39,904 nucleotides of DNA from an uncultured Eubacteriales bacterium. Lineage in GTDB: Bacteria > Bacillota > Clostridia > Oscillospirales > CAG-272. Below are positions 8,640 to 15,175 of the stretch, one piece after another. Under the pieces are notes generated by a model that made no database searches, was not told where the DNA came from, and saw only the letters and a program-made list of their open reading frames with translations. A program made the translations under genes and the position numbers. The stretch covers positions 1 to 39,904 of the forward strand of contig CAKSVM010000022.1 of NCBI GenBank assembly GCA_934503195.1, read 5' to 3'. Every line of letters begins with the position of its first letter. Positions within the stretch are counted from its first letter, which is position 1.

Positions 8640-8668
8640 ATTATACCACATTTCGCGTGTTTTGTCCA
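8640..8668 (-). promoter_or_regulatory. Promoter of AraC gene C
   Basis: On the minus strand TGGACA (8668 to 8663) and TATAAT (8645 to 8640) are 17 bp apart, with an extended -10 TGG. The -35 overlaps the distal conserved block shared by the two cassettes. The matching position upstream of AraC gene B has CTGACA but only TCAGAA as -10. Confidence 0.72.
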
Positions 8669-8744
8669 GAGTCTGACGCGAAAAAGTGAAAATTCTCCGT
8701 AAATTTTCCGCCCGATGCGACATTCTGTCCACAATCCGAGACAA
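8664..8744. promoter_or_regulatory. Candidate AraC operator region, copy 2
   Basis: GTCCAGAGTCTGACG (8664-8678) and ATGCGACATTCTGTCC with CCGAGACAA (8715-8744) match the blocks of copy 1 at the same distances from the -10 element (105 and 54 bp). Intervening sequence is much less conserved, which argues for selection on the blocks. Confidence 0.6.
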
Positions 8745-8750
8745 ATATAC

Positions 8751-8779
8751 TTTTCAAAGGGGGATTTTTATGGTATAAT
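8751..8779 (+). promoter_or_regulatory. Promoter of binding-protein gene C
   Basis: TATAAT at 8774-8779 has the extended -10 TGG. The hexamer 17 bp upstream, TTTTCA, is poor, consistent with dependence on an activator. CGGAGGAA just before ATG 8815 is the ribosome binding site. Confidence 0.7.
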
Positions 8780-8814
8780 CTATATATAAATCTATAAGTT
8801 CGGAGGAACAAAAT

Positions 8815-10266
8815 ATGAATAACAAACGCGTATCCCTATTCCTCGCGGCACTTTTGGCCGTATCGGTTCTCGCTTCCTGCGGGGACACCACAAAGCCGGG
8901 CGGCGAAACCACCACCTCTGGCGATGAAACGTCCAGTGAGGTCAAGGAGGAATACACCTTCTCAAAGGCTTATGACGGACAGGAAATCAGAGTTCTCAAC
9001 ATCGACGACTGCTACTCGATGCACGCCAGAATCGACACTCAGGAGACCAACGGTGACGCTCTCAACGACGCTCAGTACAACGCGGTCAGAAAGCTTGAAG
9101 ACAAGATGGGCATCAAGTGGGTCGAGACAAACATGGAAGTTCTTAACGAAGTTCCGGCGGCAGTCCGTCAGATGATCACCGCGGGCGACGACCTCTATGA
9201 AATCGTCTATCAGAGTTATTCGACCAACTACTACACTTTTTCAAGTGAAGGTTACTATTATAACCTTCTCGACTACTCTGAGGCTCAGCTCGACAAAGAA
9301 TGGTGGCTTGACAACTTCAACAGCCTCATGACGGTCAACGGTAAGCTCTACACCGGACTCGGCTACTCGCACCTCTGCTGCGTCGACGCTATCGGTATGC
9401 TCTATTTCAATCAGGACATGGCCGAGAGCCTGAAGCTAGATATGCCTTATGACCTTGTCAGAAACGGTACATGGACTATCGACGTTCTCAACACCTACTG
9501 CAAGGCCGCCGCTAACCTCAACGGCGACGAAAAATTCGAGTGGAAGGACGACGGAAAGTGCGTCTGGGGCATGAGTTCGGCTTCGAACGCGGGCGCGGGC
9601 TGGCTCCACTATTTCGGCGAGGACGCGATAACCAACCAGAACGGCAAGGCCGCGCTGACCGGAGGAACGACCGACAGATTCTTCGAAGGCTGTGAAAAGA
9701 TCGCGAAGATGCTCGGCGCGACCGACGGCTCGATCTACCTCGGCCACTTCTCGGGCGACGACGCCGCCGGATCCTACATAAACTGCTTTGAGGTTCAGCG
9801 TGCGCTCTTCGGATGCTCTGAGGTAGCGAAGGCAAACCGCATGAGAAACCTCGACTTCATGTTCGGCGCGCTTCCCTATCCGAAGCTCGACGAAAAGCAG
9901 GAGCGTTACTATGAGGGTATCGCCTACCCGGCCTGCGGCGTCGCTATCCCGGTCACCTGCAAGGATCCCGTTCGTTCGGCGGTTGTCGGCGACGCTATCA
10001 ACTACATCTACTACAAGGATGTATGGCCGACCTTCTCCGAGGTCACTCTGAAAGCAAAGAATCTCCGCAACGACGACTCGATAGAAATGCTCGGAATCAT
10101 CCTCGAATCGGCCGCTCCGAATCTCGGACCCGTCTACAGCATCGGAACCGACTACACCAACGATCTCTCGGCTAAGCTGCGCGCTGGCGACACCGCCGTC
10201 GCTTCGCTCCTCGCCTCCTACAAGGACGCGATCGAGGCACAGCTCGAAGAAGTAAACAATCAGTAA
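8815..10266 (+). CDS. Extracellular solute-binding lipoprotein C
   Basis: This 483-residue duplicate of binding protein B has signal MNNKRVSLFLAALLAVSVLASC with lipobox LASC and Cys22, then a Thr/Ser/Glu linker. Segments YDLVRNGTWTIDVLNTYC and FGALPYPKLDEKQERYYE are shared with copy B. Differences cluster in the middle (around residues 110-150 and 265-330), as expected if substrate preference has drifted. It is monocistronic, with a hairpin terminator 10 bp after the stop and no transporter subunit nearby. It is expected to be lipid-anchored outside the membrane and to deliver a sugar or oligosaccharide to a permease encoded elsewhere, or to act as a sensor. The AraC gene divergent from it is the likely regulator. 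Confidence 0.9.
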   Translation: MNNKRVSLFLAALLAVSVLASCGDTTKPGGETTTSGDETSSEVKEEYTFSKAYDGQEIRVLNIDDCYSMHARIDTQETNGDALNDAQYNAVRKLEDKMGIKWVETNMEVLNEVPAAVRQMITAGDDLYEIVYQSYSTNYYTFSSEGYYYNLLDYSEAQLDKEWWLDNFNSLMTVNGKLYTGLGYSHLCCVDAIGMLYFNQDMAESLKLDMPYDLVRNGTWTIDVLNTYCKAAANLNGDEKFEWKDDGKCVWGMSSASNAGAGWLHYFGEDAITNQNGKAALTGGTTDRFFEGCEKIAKMLGATDGSIYLGHFSGDDAAGSYINCFEVQRALFGCSEVAKANRMRNLDFMFGALPYPKLDEKQERYYEGIAYPACGVAIPVTCKDPVRSAVVGDAINYIYYKDVWPTFSEVTLKAKNLRNDDSIEMLGIILESAAPNLGPVYSIGTDYTNDLSAKLRAGDTAVASLLASYKDAIEAQLEEVNNQ

Positions 10267-10276
10267 TTTCCCCTAT

Positions 10277-10309
10277 GTCCGCCGTGGAACCACGGCGGAC
10301 GCTTTTGTT
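10277..10309 (+). terminator. Rho-independent terminator after binding protein C
   Basis: GTCCGCCGTG (10277-10286) pairs with CACGGCGGAC (10291-10300) over a 4-base loop and is followed by GCTTTTGTTT. It resembles the terminator at 7700, as expected for the duplicated unit. Confidence 0.88.
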
Positions 10310-10322
10310 TACAATTTGTGCA

Positions 10323-10351
10323 TTGAAATCGGGGTCCGATAGAGTTATAAT
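10323..10351 (+). promoter_or_regulatory. Promoter of ilvE
   Basis: TTGAAA (10323-10328) and TATAAT (10346-10351) are separated by 17 bp. GGAGGA at 10372-10377 is the ribosome binding site for ATG 10385. I see no leader peptide or T-box between them. Confidence 0.8.
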
Positions 10352-10384
10352 ATATTAAATCGAATAAAACTGGAGGAACTGAAA

Positions 10385-11455
10385 ATGTTCGATATTAAAA
10401 TTGAAAAAACCACTCATCCGAAGGAAAAGCCGGATATGAACAAGCTCGGCTTCGGCAACTACTTCACCGACCATATGTTCGTCATGAACTACACCGAGGG
10501 CAAGGGCTGGCACGACGCACGGATCATCCCTTACCAGAACTTCTCGCTCGACCCGGCTTCGATGGTATTCCACTACGCGCAGGAGATGTTTGAGGGACTC
10601 AAGGCCTACAGAACTCCCGACGGACACGTTCAGCTCTTCCGCCCGCAGAAGAACATCGAGCGTATGAACCGCACCAACGAACGTATGTGCATCCCGCAGG
10701 TAAATCCTGACGACGTTCTCACCGCGATAAAGACTCTCGTTGCGACCGACGCTGACTGGGTTCCGACCAAGGAAGGCACTTCGCTCTACATCCGTCCGTT
10801 CATCTTCGCGACCGACCCGCACCTCGGCGTACACGTCTCGAAGACCTACATATTCGCGATCATCCTCTCGCCCGTCGCGGCTTACTATGAGGCCGGACTT
10901 GATCCCGTCAAGATCTTCATCGAGACCGAATATGTCCGCGCCGTCAGAGGCGGAACCGGCTTCACGAAGTGCGGCGGAAACTACGCGGCTTCGCTCATCG
11001 GCCAGAAGAAGGCTGAGGAACTCGGCTACGCGCAGGTTCTCTGGCTCGACGGTATCGAGCATAAGTACATCGACGAGGTCGGCGCGATGAACGTCTTCTT
11101 CGTCATCGACGGCGAGGTCATCACCCCGACGCTCGAGACCGGAAGCATTCTCCCCGGCGTCACCCGTATGTCCTGCATCGAGCTTCTTAAGAGCTGGGGC
11201 TACAAGGTCACCGAGAGAAAGCTCGCGGTACAGGAGGTCATCGACGCTCAGAAGGCCGGAAAGCTCGACGAGGCTTTCGGAACCGGAACCGCGGCTGTCA
11301 TCAGCCCGATCGGCGAGCTCAACGACAACGGCGACAAGATGATCGTCAACGGCGGCAAGATCGGCAAGATCGCGCAGAAGCTCTACGACAATCTCACCGG
11401 AATCCAGTGGGGCAAGCTCCCGGACACGATGGGCTGGACCGTGAAGGTAAACTGA
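10385..11455 (+). CDS. ilvE: Branched-chain amino acid aminotransferase
   Basis: This 356-residue class IV PLP enzyme transfers the amino group between glutamate and the 2-oxo acids of leucine, isoleucine and valine in the cytoplasm. Landmarks are FHYAQEMFEGLKAY near residue 58, RPFIFATDPHLGV near 136, and the PLP-binding lysine K195 in GFTKCGGNYAAS. The segments EVGAMNVFFV and SILPGVTRMSCIEL complete the fold. Length matches the long BCAT form of Clostridia and eukaryotes. It has its own promoter. No other ilv or leu genes are near. The nearby NADP-type glutamate dehydrogenase would supply glutamate as the amino donor. Confidence 0.96.
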   Translation: MFDIKIEKTTHPKEKPDMNKLGFGNYFTDHMFVMNYTEGKGWHDARIIPYQNFSLDPASMVFHYAQEMFEGLKAYRTPDGHVQLFRPQKNIERMNRTNERMCIPQVNPDDVLTAIKTLVATDADWVPTKEGTSLYIRPFIFATDPHLGVHVSKTYIFAIILSPVAAYYEAGLDPVKIFIETEYVRAVRGGTGFTKCGGNYAASLIGQKKAEELGYAQVLWLDGIEHKYIDEVGAMNVFFVIDGEVITPTLETGSILPGVTRMSCIELLKSWGYKVTERKLAVQEVIDAQKAGKLDEAFGTGTAAVISPIGELNDNGDKMIVNGGKIGKIAQKLYDNLTGIQWGKLPDTMGWTVKVN

Positions 11456-11456
11456 G

Positions 11457-11489
11457 AAAAAATAAAACGCGGGCGGCAAGGCCGCCCGC
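11457..11489 (-). terminator. Hairpin oriented as a minus-strand terminator
   Basis: GCGGGCGGC (11469-11477) and GCCGCCCGC (11481-11489) form a perfect stem with loop AAG. The A-rich run 11457-11468 becomes a T tract after the hairpin only on the minus strand. In the plus direction it is followed by TCTGTA and would be a poor terminator for ilvE. Its natural user would be the leftward spoVB-like transcript. Confidence 0.5.
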
Positions 11490-11498
11490 TCTGTACGA

Positions 11499-11517
11499 CC
11501 GCCCGTCATCCGGGCGG
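11499..11517 (+). repeat. Second G+C-rich hairpin between ilvE and cdd
   Basis: CCGCCCG (11499-11505) and CGGGCGG (11511-11517) form a 7-bp stem. Because it is built from the same letters as the hairpin at 11469-11489, arms of the two hairpins can also pair with each other, which would allow mutually exclusive folds. Confidence 0.45.
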
Positions 11518-11541
11518 CCGTAGTTATATAAAGAGGACAAA

Positions 11542-11934
11542 ATGACACCCGAATGGCAGAAACTTTACGACGCGGCAAAAGCCGTGATAAATCCGCGCAA
11601 TGTATCGGCTTATGTCGACGCTGGCGGAGTCGCGGCGGCGATTGAATCGGAATCCGGCAAAACATATGTCGGTGTGTGCGTCGACACCGCCTGCACGCTC
11701 GGCGTCTGTGCTGAGAGAAACGCTATTTTCAATATGCTGACAAACGGTGAAAACTCGATAAAACGCGTGATCGCCATATCCTCAGACGGCAAAGCAATGC
11801 CGCCCTGCGGAGCCTGCCGCGAGCTTATGAGTCAGCTTGACCCGGAAAATTTCAGGAAAATCGAAATCATGCTCGATTCCGACAATGACCGCGTTGTGAC
11901 GCTCGGCGGCCTGACGCCTGAATGGTGGCTCTGA
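11542..11934 (+). CDS. cdd: Cytidine deaminase family protein
   Basis: This 130-residue protein matches the homotetrameric zinc cytidine deaminases, which convert cytidine and deoxycytidine to uridine forms in pyrimidine salvage. The catalytic motif is C56-A-E58 with glutamate as proton shuttle, and the remaining zinc ligands are C89 and C92 in PPCGACRE. A blasticidin-S-deaminase-like role cannot be excluded from motifs alone. AGAGGA lies shortly before the ATG. The gene is 86 bp after ilvE with no convincing plus-strand terminator, so ilvE read-through is likely. Its last 68 bp overlap the end of the convergent spoVB-like gene. Confidence 0.9.
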   Translation: MTPEWQKLYDAAKAVINPRNVSAYVDAGGVAAAIESESGKTYVGVCVDTACTLGVCAERNAIFNMLTNGENSIKRVIAISSDGKAMPPCGACRELMSQLDPENFRKIEIMLDSDNDRVVTLGGLTPEWWL

Positions 11935-13411
11935 AGTCGCTTATATTCATCACGAGATAAACCAGCAAAAACACGCTTCCGCGAAGCGTCAGACTGACAA
12001 GACCGACCTCGCGCGGCATGAAATTCACGGCAGATATCGCCGCGGCCGCGCCGAGAGTCGGTTTTATTATCGTCAGCGGAGAAAAATTCATCCCGACGCG
12101 CTTTATGAGCCGCCCGACGCTCAGCGACGCGTTCACCGCCTCGCTTATATAGATCGTCACGACAAATCCGTAAATTCCGATCCTTCCGCAGAGGAAAAAG
12201 ACCATCAGCGCGCACATCGCCGAGTCGAGGATATTCACCTTCATGCAGTAGAGCTGCTCGCCGAGTCCCTTGAGTATAGAGTCGACCGCGTGATCGAAAT
12301 ACATCACCGGAATCAGCGGCGACATCAGCAGAATGAAGTCCCCGCACTCAGACGAATTGTAGATCGTCATCCCAAGTTCATGCGAGAAACAGTACATGAA
12401 TCCCGCGCAGCCGAGCGAAAAGCAGAGCGTGAGTCTTATCGCGCGCTCGGACATTGAGGAGATCCGCTCGTCCTCCCCACGCGAGACCGACTCGGCGAAC
12501 TCGGGAATCAAAAGCCCCGTGAACGAATATAAAAACGCCGTCGGAAGCATTATCACCGGCATGACCATTCCGCAGAGAATTCCGTACGACGCGAGAGCCT
12601 TTTCGGCCGTCGCGGGATTTTCGCGCAGCCCACGAGGAATCAGGATGTGTTCAAGCGTCGTGAAGCCCGAGCGCACATAAGCCGCGGCCGCGACCGGGAG
12701 AGTGATCGAGAAGAGCTTTTTCCAGAGTCCCGACTCGTACGGGCTGTGTGATTTTCCGGAAGCCTTCCCGGAAAACCGCCTCTCGATCAGAAAAAGCAGA
12801 AAAGCCGCGAAAAACGACGCGATCTCCGAGAGCATCCCGCCGCCGACCAGCGCGGCGCAGGCGTATTCAAGTCCGTCTGGCACAAAATAAAGCAGAAGCC
12901 AGATCGTCGCGAATATCCGGAAGAGCTGTTCGAACACCGAAACCGCCGCGCTTTTATACGCCTTTCTGACCGCCGAGAAATATCCGTGAAAGACTCCCGA
13001 AAGCGCGATGAACGGCATACTCAGCGCGAGGAGTCTTATCGATCTCACGCATCTCTCGTCGCAGAGCAGCTTTTCCGAAATGAACCGGCTCCCGAAAAAG
13101 AGCGCGGAAAATGAGATTATTCCGCAGACAAGCGCGTAGATCGAAAGTCTCAGAATCGACGCGCGGCGGGTCTTTTCGTCCTTCGCCTCGGCGCACATCC
13201 GTGTCGAGGCGAGTCCGACTCCAGAGGTCGCCAGCGTCACCGCGAAGCCGTAAACGCTCATTATAAGCGTATAAAGTCCGATTCCGTCCGCGCCGATTTT
13301 CGCCGTTATGAACGCGTTGAACCTTACGCCGATCATCCGCATCACAAGCGACGAAAGCGTCAAAAGTAATCCGTTCTTTATAAACACCCTGAGATTTCTC
13401 TCGTTTTCCAA
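11867..13411 (-). CDS. SpoVB-like polysaccharide/lipid II flippase (MOP superfamily)
   Basis: This 514-residue integral membrane protein has about twelve or more hydrophobic segments, beginning with FIKNGLLLTLSSLVMRMIGV. The family signature GVGLASTRMCAEA is near residue 60. It belongs to the MATE/MurJ/Wzx-type exporters and most resembles stage V sporulation protein B, which acts in spore cortex or cell-wall precursor transport. The start is TTG 13411, supported by AGGAGGTG at a proper distance; no ATG fits. The last 22 codons run antisense into cdd and encode an Arg-rich tail (RRASQRGHCRNRA) unlike family C-termini. This suggests loss of an earlier stop codon. Confidence 0.85.
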   Translation of the reverse strand: MENERNLRVFIKNGLLLTLSSLVMRMIGVRFNAFITAKIGADGIGLYTLIMSVYGFAVTLATSGVGLASTRMCAEAKDEKTRRASILRLSIYALVCGIISFSALFFGSRFISEKLLCDERCVRSIRLLALSMPFIALSGVFHGYFSAVRKAYKSAAVSVFEQLFRIFATIWLLLYFVPDGLEYACAALVGGGMLSEIASFFAAFLLFLIERRFSGKASGKSHSPYESGLWKKLFSITLPVAAAAYVRSGFTTLEHILIPRGLRENPATAEKALASYGILCGMVMPVIMLPTAFLYSFTGLLIPEFAESVSRGEDERISSMSERAIRLTLCFSLGCAGFMYCFSHELGMTIYNSSECGDFILLMSPLIPVMYFDHAVDSILKGLGEQLYCMKVNILDSAMCALMVFFLCGRIGIYGFVVTIYISEAVNASLSVGRLIKRVGMNFSPLTIIKPTLGAAAAISAVNFMPREVGLVSLTLRGSVFLLVYLVMNISDFRATIQASGRRASQRGHCRNRA

Positions 13412-13459
13412 ACCCGCACCTCCTCTACTTTCCAGTTTCTATATTTATTTGGAATAATT

Positions 13460-13472
13460 TGTAATAATTACA
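13460..13472. repeat. 13-bp perfect palindrome in spoVB/gdhA divergent region
   Basis: TGTAATAATTACA is a perfect dyad inside an A/T-rich stretch. It resembles nitrogen-regulator half sites (TGTNA/TNACA), but its spacing is 3 rather than the 7 of GlnR sites. Function is therefore unproven. Confidence 0.35.
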
Positions 13473-13521
13473 TTTATTTGTAGTATTTCTATAAAATGTG
13501 TATTAAAAGTTTTTTTACACT

Positions 13522-13543
13522 TTGGAACAAAGGAATTTTCCAA
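13522..13543. promoter_or_regulatory. Inverted repeat just upstream of the gdhA -35
   Basis: TTGGAA at 13522-13527 and TTCCAA at 13538-13543 are separated by 10 bp and end 6 bp before the -35 hexamer. Position and symmetry suit an activator or repressor site, but I recognise no known regulator. Confidence 0.35.
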
Positions 13544-13549
13544 GGGTTA

Positions 13550-13578
13550 TTGCAAAATCCATGAAAATGTAGTATAAT
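13550..13578 (+). promoter_or_regulatory. Promoter of gdhA
   Basis: TTGCAA (13550-13555) and TATAAT (13573-13578) are 17 bp apart. AAGAGG at 13625-13630 precedes ATG 13639 by 8 bp. Confidence 0.8.
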
Positions 13579-13638
13579 TATATCGTCCCGAATTAACGCG
13601 ATAAAATCCGTGAACTATTTTGAAAAGAGGTACATAAA

Positions 13639-15003
13639 ATGTCTTTCAAGAATCAGTACCTTGCGGGCGTCTATGAGACGGTCTGCAAGCGTAATCCCAA
13701 TGAGCCTGAGTTCCAGCAGGCTGTCCGCGAAGTCCTTGAGTCGCTCGAACCGGTCGCCGACAAGCGTCCCGATCTCATCGAGGCAGGAATCTTCGACCGC
13801 ATCGTAGAGCCTGAGCGTTTCATCCAGTTCAGAGTCTCGTGGGTCGACGACAAGGGCAAGGTTCAGGTCAACCGCGGCTTCCGCGTCCAGTTCAACTCGG
13901 CAATCGGTCCGTACAAGGGCGGTCTGAGACTTCACCCGTCTGTCAACGCGTCGGTCATCAAGTTCCTCGGATTCGAGCAGTGCTTCAAGAACTCGCTCAC
14001 CAGCCTTCCTATGGGCGGCGGCAAGGGCGGCTCCGACTTCGATCCCAAGGGCAAGAGCGACGGAGAGATCATGCGCTTCTGCCAGGCCTTCATGACCGAG
14101 CTTTCCAAGCACATCGGTGCTGACACCGACGTTCCGGCAGGCGATATCGGAGTCGGCGCACGTGAGATCGGCTTCATGTTCGGCCAGTACAAGAGACTGC
14201 GCAACGAGTTCACCGGCGTTCTCACCGGAAAGGGTCTCTCCTACGGCGGATCGCTCGCCCGTACCGAGGCTACCGGCTATGGTCTCTGCTACTTCACCAA
14301 CGAAATGCTCAAGGACAACGGACTCTCCTTTGAGGGCAAGACCGTCGTTGTCTCCGGCTCGGGCAACGTCGCTATCTACGCAAACCAGAAGGCAACATCT
14401 TTCGGCGCGAAGGTCATCGCAATGTCCGACTCGAACGGCTACGTAGTTGACGAGGACGGAATCAAGCTCGACGTCGTCAAGCAGATCAAGGAAGTAGAGA
14501 GAGGACGCATCAAGGAGTACGCTGAGCGTGTTCCGGGCGCGAAGTACTACGAAGGCTGCAAGGGCATCTGGACTGTCAAGTGCGACATCGCGCTTCCCTG
14601 CGCGACCCAGAACGAGCTTGACGCCGAGGGTGCTAAGGCTCTTATCGCGAACGGTGTCATCGCGGTCGCCGAGGGCGCGAATATGCCTTCGACTCCCGAG
14701 GCAGTCGAGCTCTTCCACGAGAACGGCGTTCTCTTTGGCCCGGCAAAGGCGGCAAACGCCGGCGGCGTCGCTACCTCCGGTCTTGAGATGACCCAGAACT
14801 CGATCAGACTCAGCTGGACCTTTGAGGAGGTTGACGCAAAGCTTCATGACATCATGAAGAACATCTACGCCAACTCCGCGGCAGCGGCTAAGGAATACGA
14901 CTGCAAGACCGAGGACGGCAAGCTCAACCTTGTCGCCGGCGCGAACATCGCGGGCTTCCTGAAGATCGCCGACGCCATGAAGTGGCAGGGTATCGCTTAC
15001 TGA
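13639..15003 (+). CDS. gdhA: Glutamate dehydrogenase, hexameric NADP-type
   Basis: This 454-residue enzyme catalyses reversible reductive amination of 2-oxoglutarate to glutamate, a main ammonium-assimilation route in gut Clostridia. The N-terminal domain carries YKGGLRLHPSVN (from residue 92) and the PMGGGKGGSDFDPKGKSD active-site loop with its catalytic lysines. The C-terminal Rossmann domain shows VVVSGSGNVAIYA. PAGDIGVGAREIG and the GVATSGLEMTQNS helix are also present. Length matches the 450-residue NADP-specific class. The gene is monocistronic, with a good promoter and a terminator at 15027. Codon use is that of a highly expressed gene (frequent AAC, GAG, AAG, few rare codons). Confidence 0.97.
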   Translation: MSFKNQYLAGVYETVCKRNPNEPEFQQAVREVLESLEPVADKRPDLIEAGIFDRIVEPERFIQFRVSWVDDKGKVQVNRGFRVQFNSAIGPYKGGLRLHPSVNASVIKFLGFEQCFKNSLTSLPMGGGKGGSDFDPKGKSDGEIMRFCQAFMTELSKHIGADTDVPAGDIGVGAREIGFMFGQYKRLRNEFTGVLTGKGLSYGGSLARTEATGYGLCYFTNEMLKDNGLSFEGKTVVVSGSGNVAIYANQKATSFGAKVIAMSDSNGYVVDEDGIKLDVVKQIKEVERGRIKEYAERVPGAKYYEGCKGIWTVKCDIALPCATQNELDAEGAKALIANGVIAVAEGANMPSTPEAVELFHENGVLFGPAKAANAGGVATSGLEMTQNSIRLSWTFEEVDAKLHDIMKNIYANSAAAAKEYDCKTEDGKLNLVAGANIAGFLKIADAMKWQGIAY

Positions 15004-15026
15004 TAAGCGTACTTTCATAAACCAAG

Positions 15027-15055
15027 TCCTCCGTGGATTTCCGCGGAGGATTTTT
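15027..15055 (+). terminator. Rho-independent terminator of gdhA
   Basis: TCCTCCGTGG (15027-15036) pairs with CCGCGGAGGA (15041-15050), with one G-U pair and a 4-base loop, followed by TTTTTCTC. Confidence 0.9.
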
Positions 15056-15111
15056 CTCGCGCTTCAGAGAAACATTCGTATCAATGTTTTCATAGAAATT
15101 CATAAACGCAC

Positions 15112-15140
15112 TTGACCTGTCCCCTTGAAGATGGTATAAT
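15112..15140 (+). promoter_or_regulatory. Promoter of binding protein D-GH20 operon
   Basis: TTGACC (15112-15117) and TATAAT (15135-15140) lie 17 bp apart, with an extended -10 TGG. ACAGGAG just before ATG 15176 serves as ribosome binding site. Confidence 0.83.
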
Positions 15141-15175
15141 TTTATTGAAAATCAATCACGACAGGAGACACAGCC

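Noticed and set aside
10310..10384. T-box or leader-peptide attenuator before ilvE
   Set aside because: Only about 30 bases lie between the -10 and the start codon, too short for a T-box or leader peptide.
10355..11665. 436-codon open frame antisense to ilvE
   Set aside because: Shadow frame that would also cross the ilvE promoter and terminator region. No start signals.
13615..15018. 467-codon open frame antisense to gdhA
   Set aside because: Mirror of a strongly biased coding gene. It has no ribosome binding site, a low-complexity product and no family.
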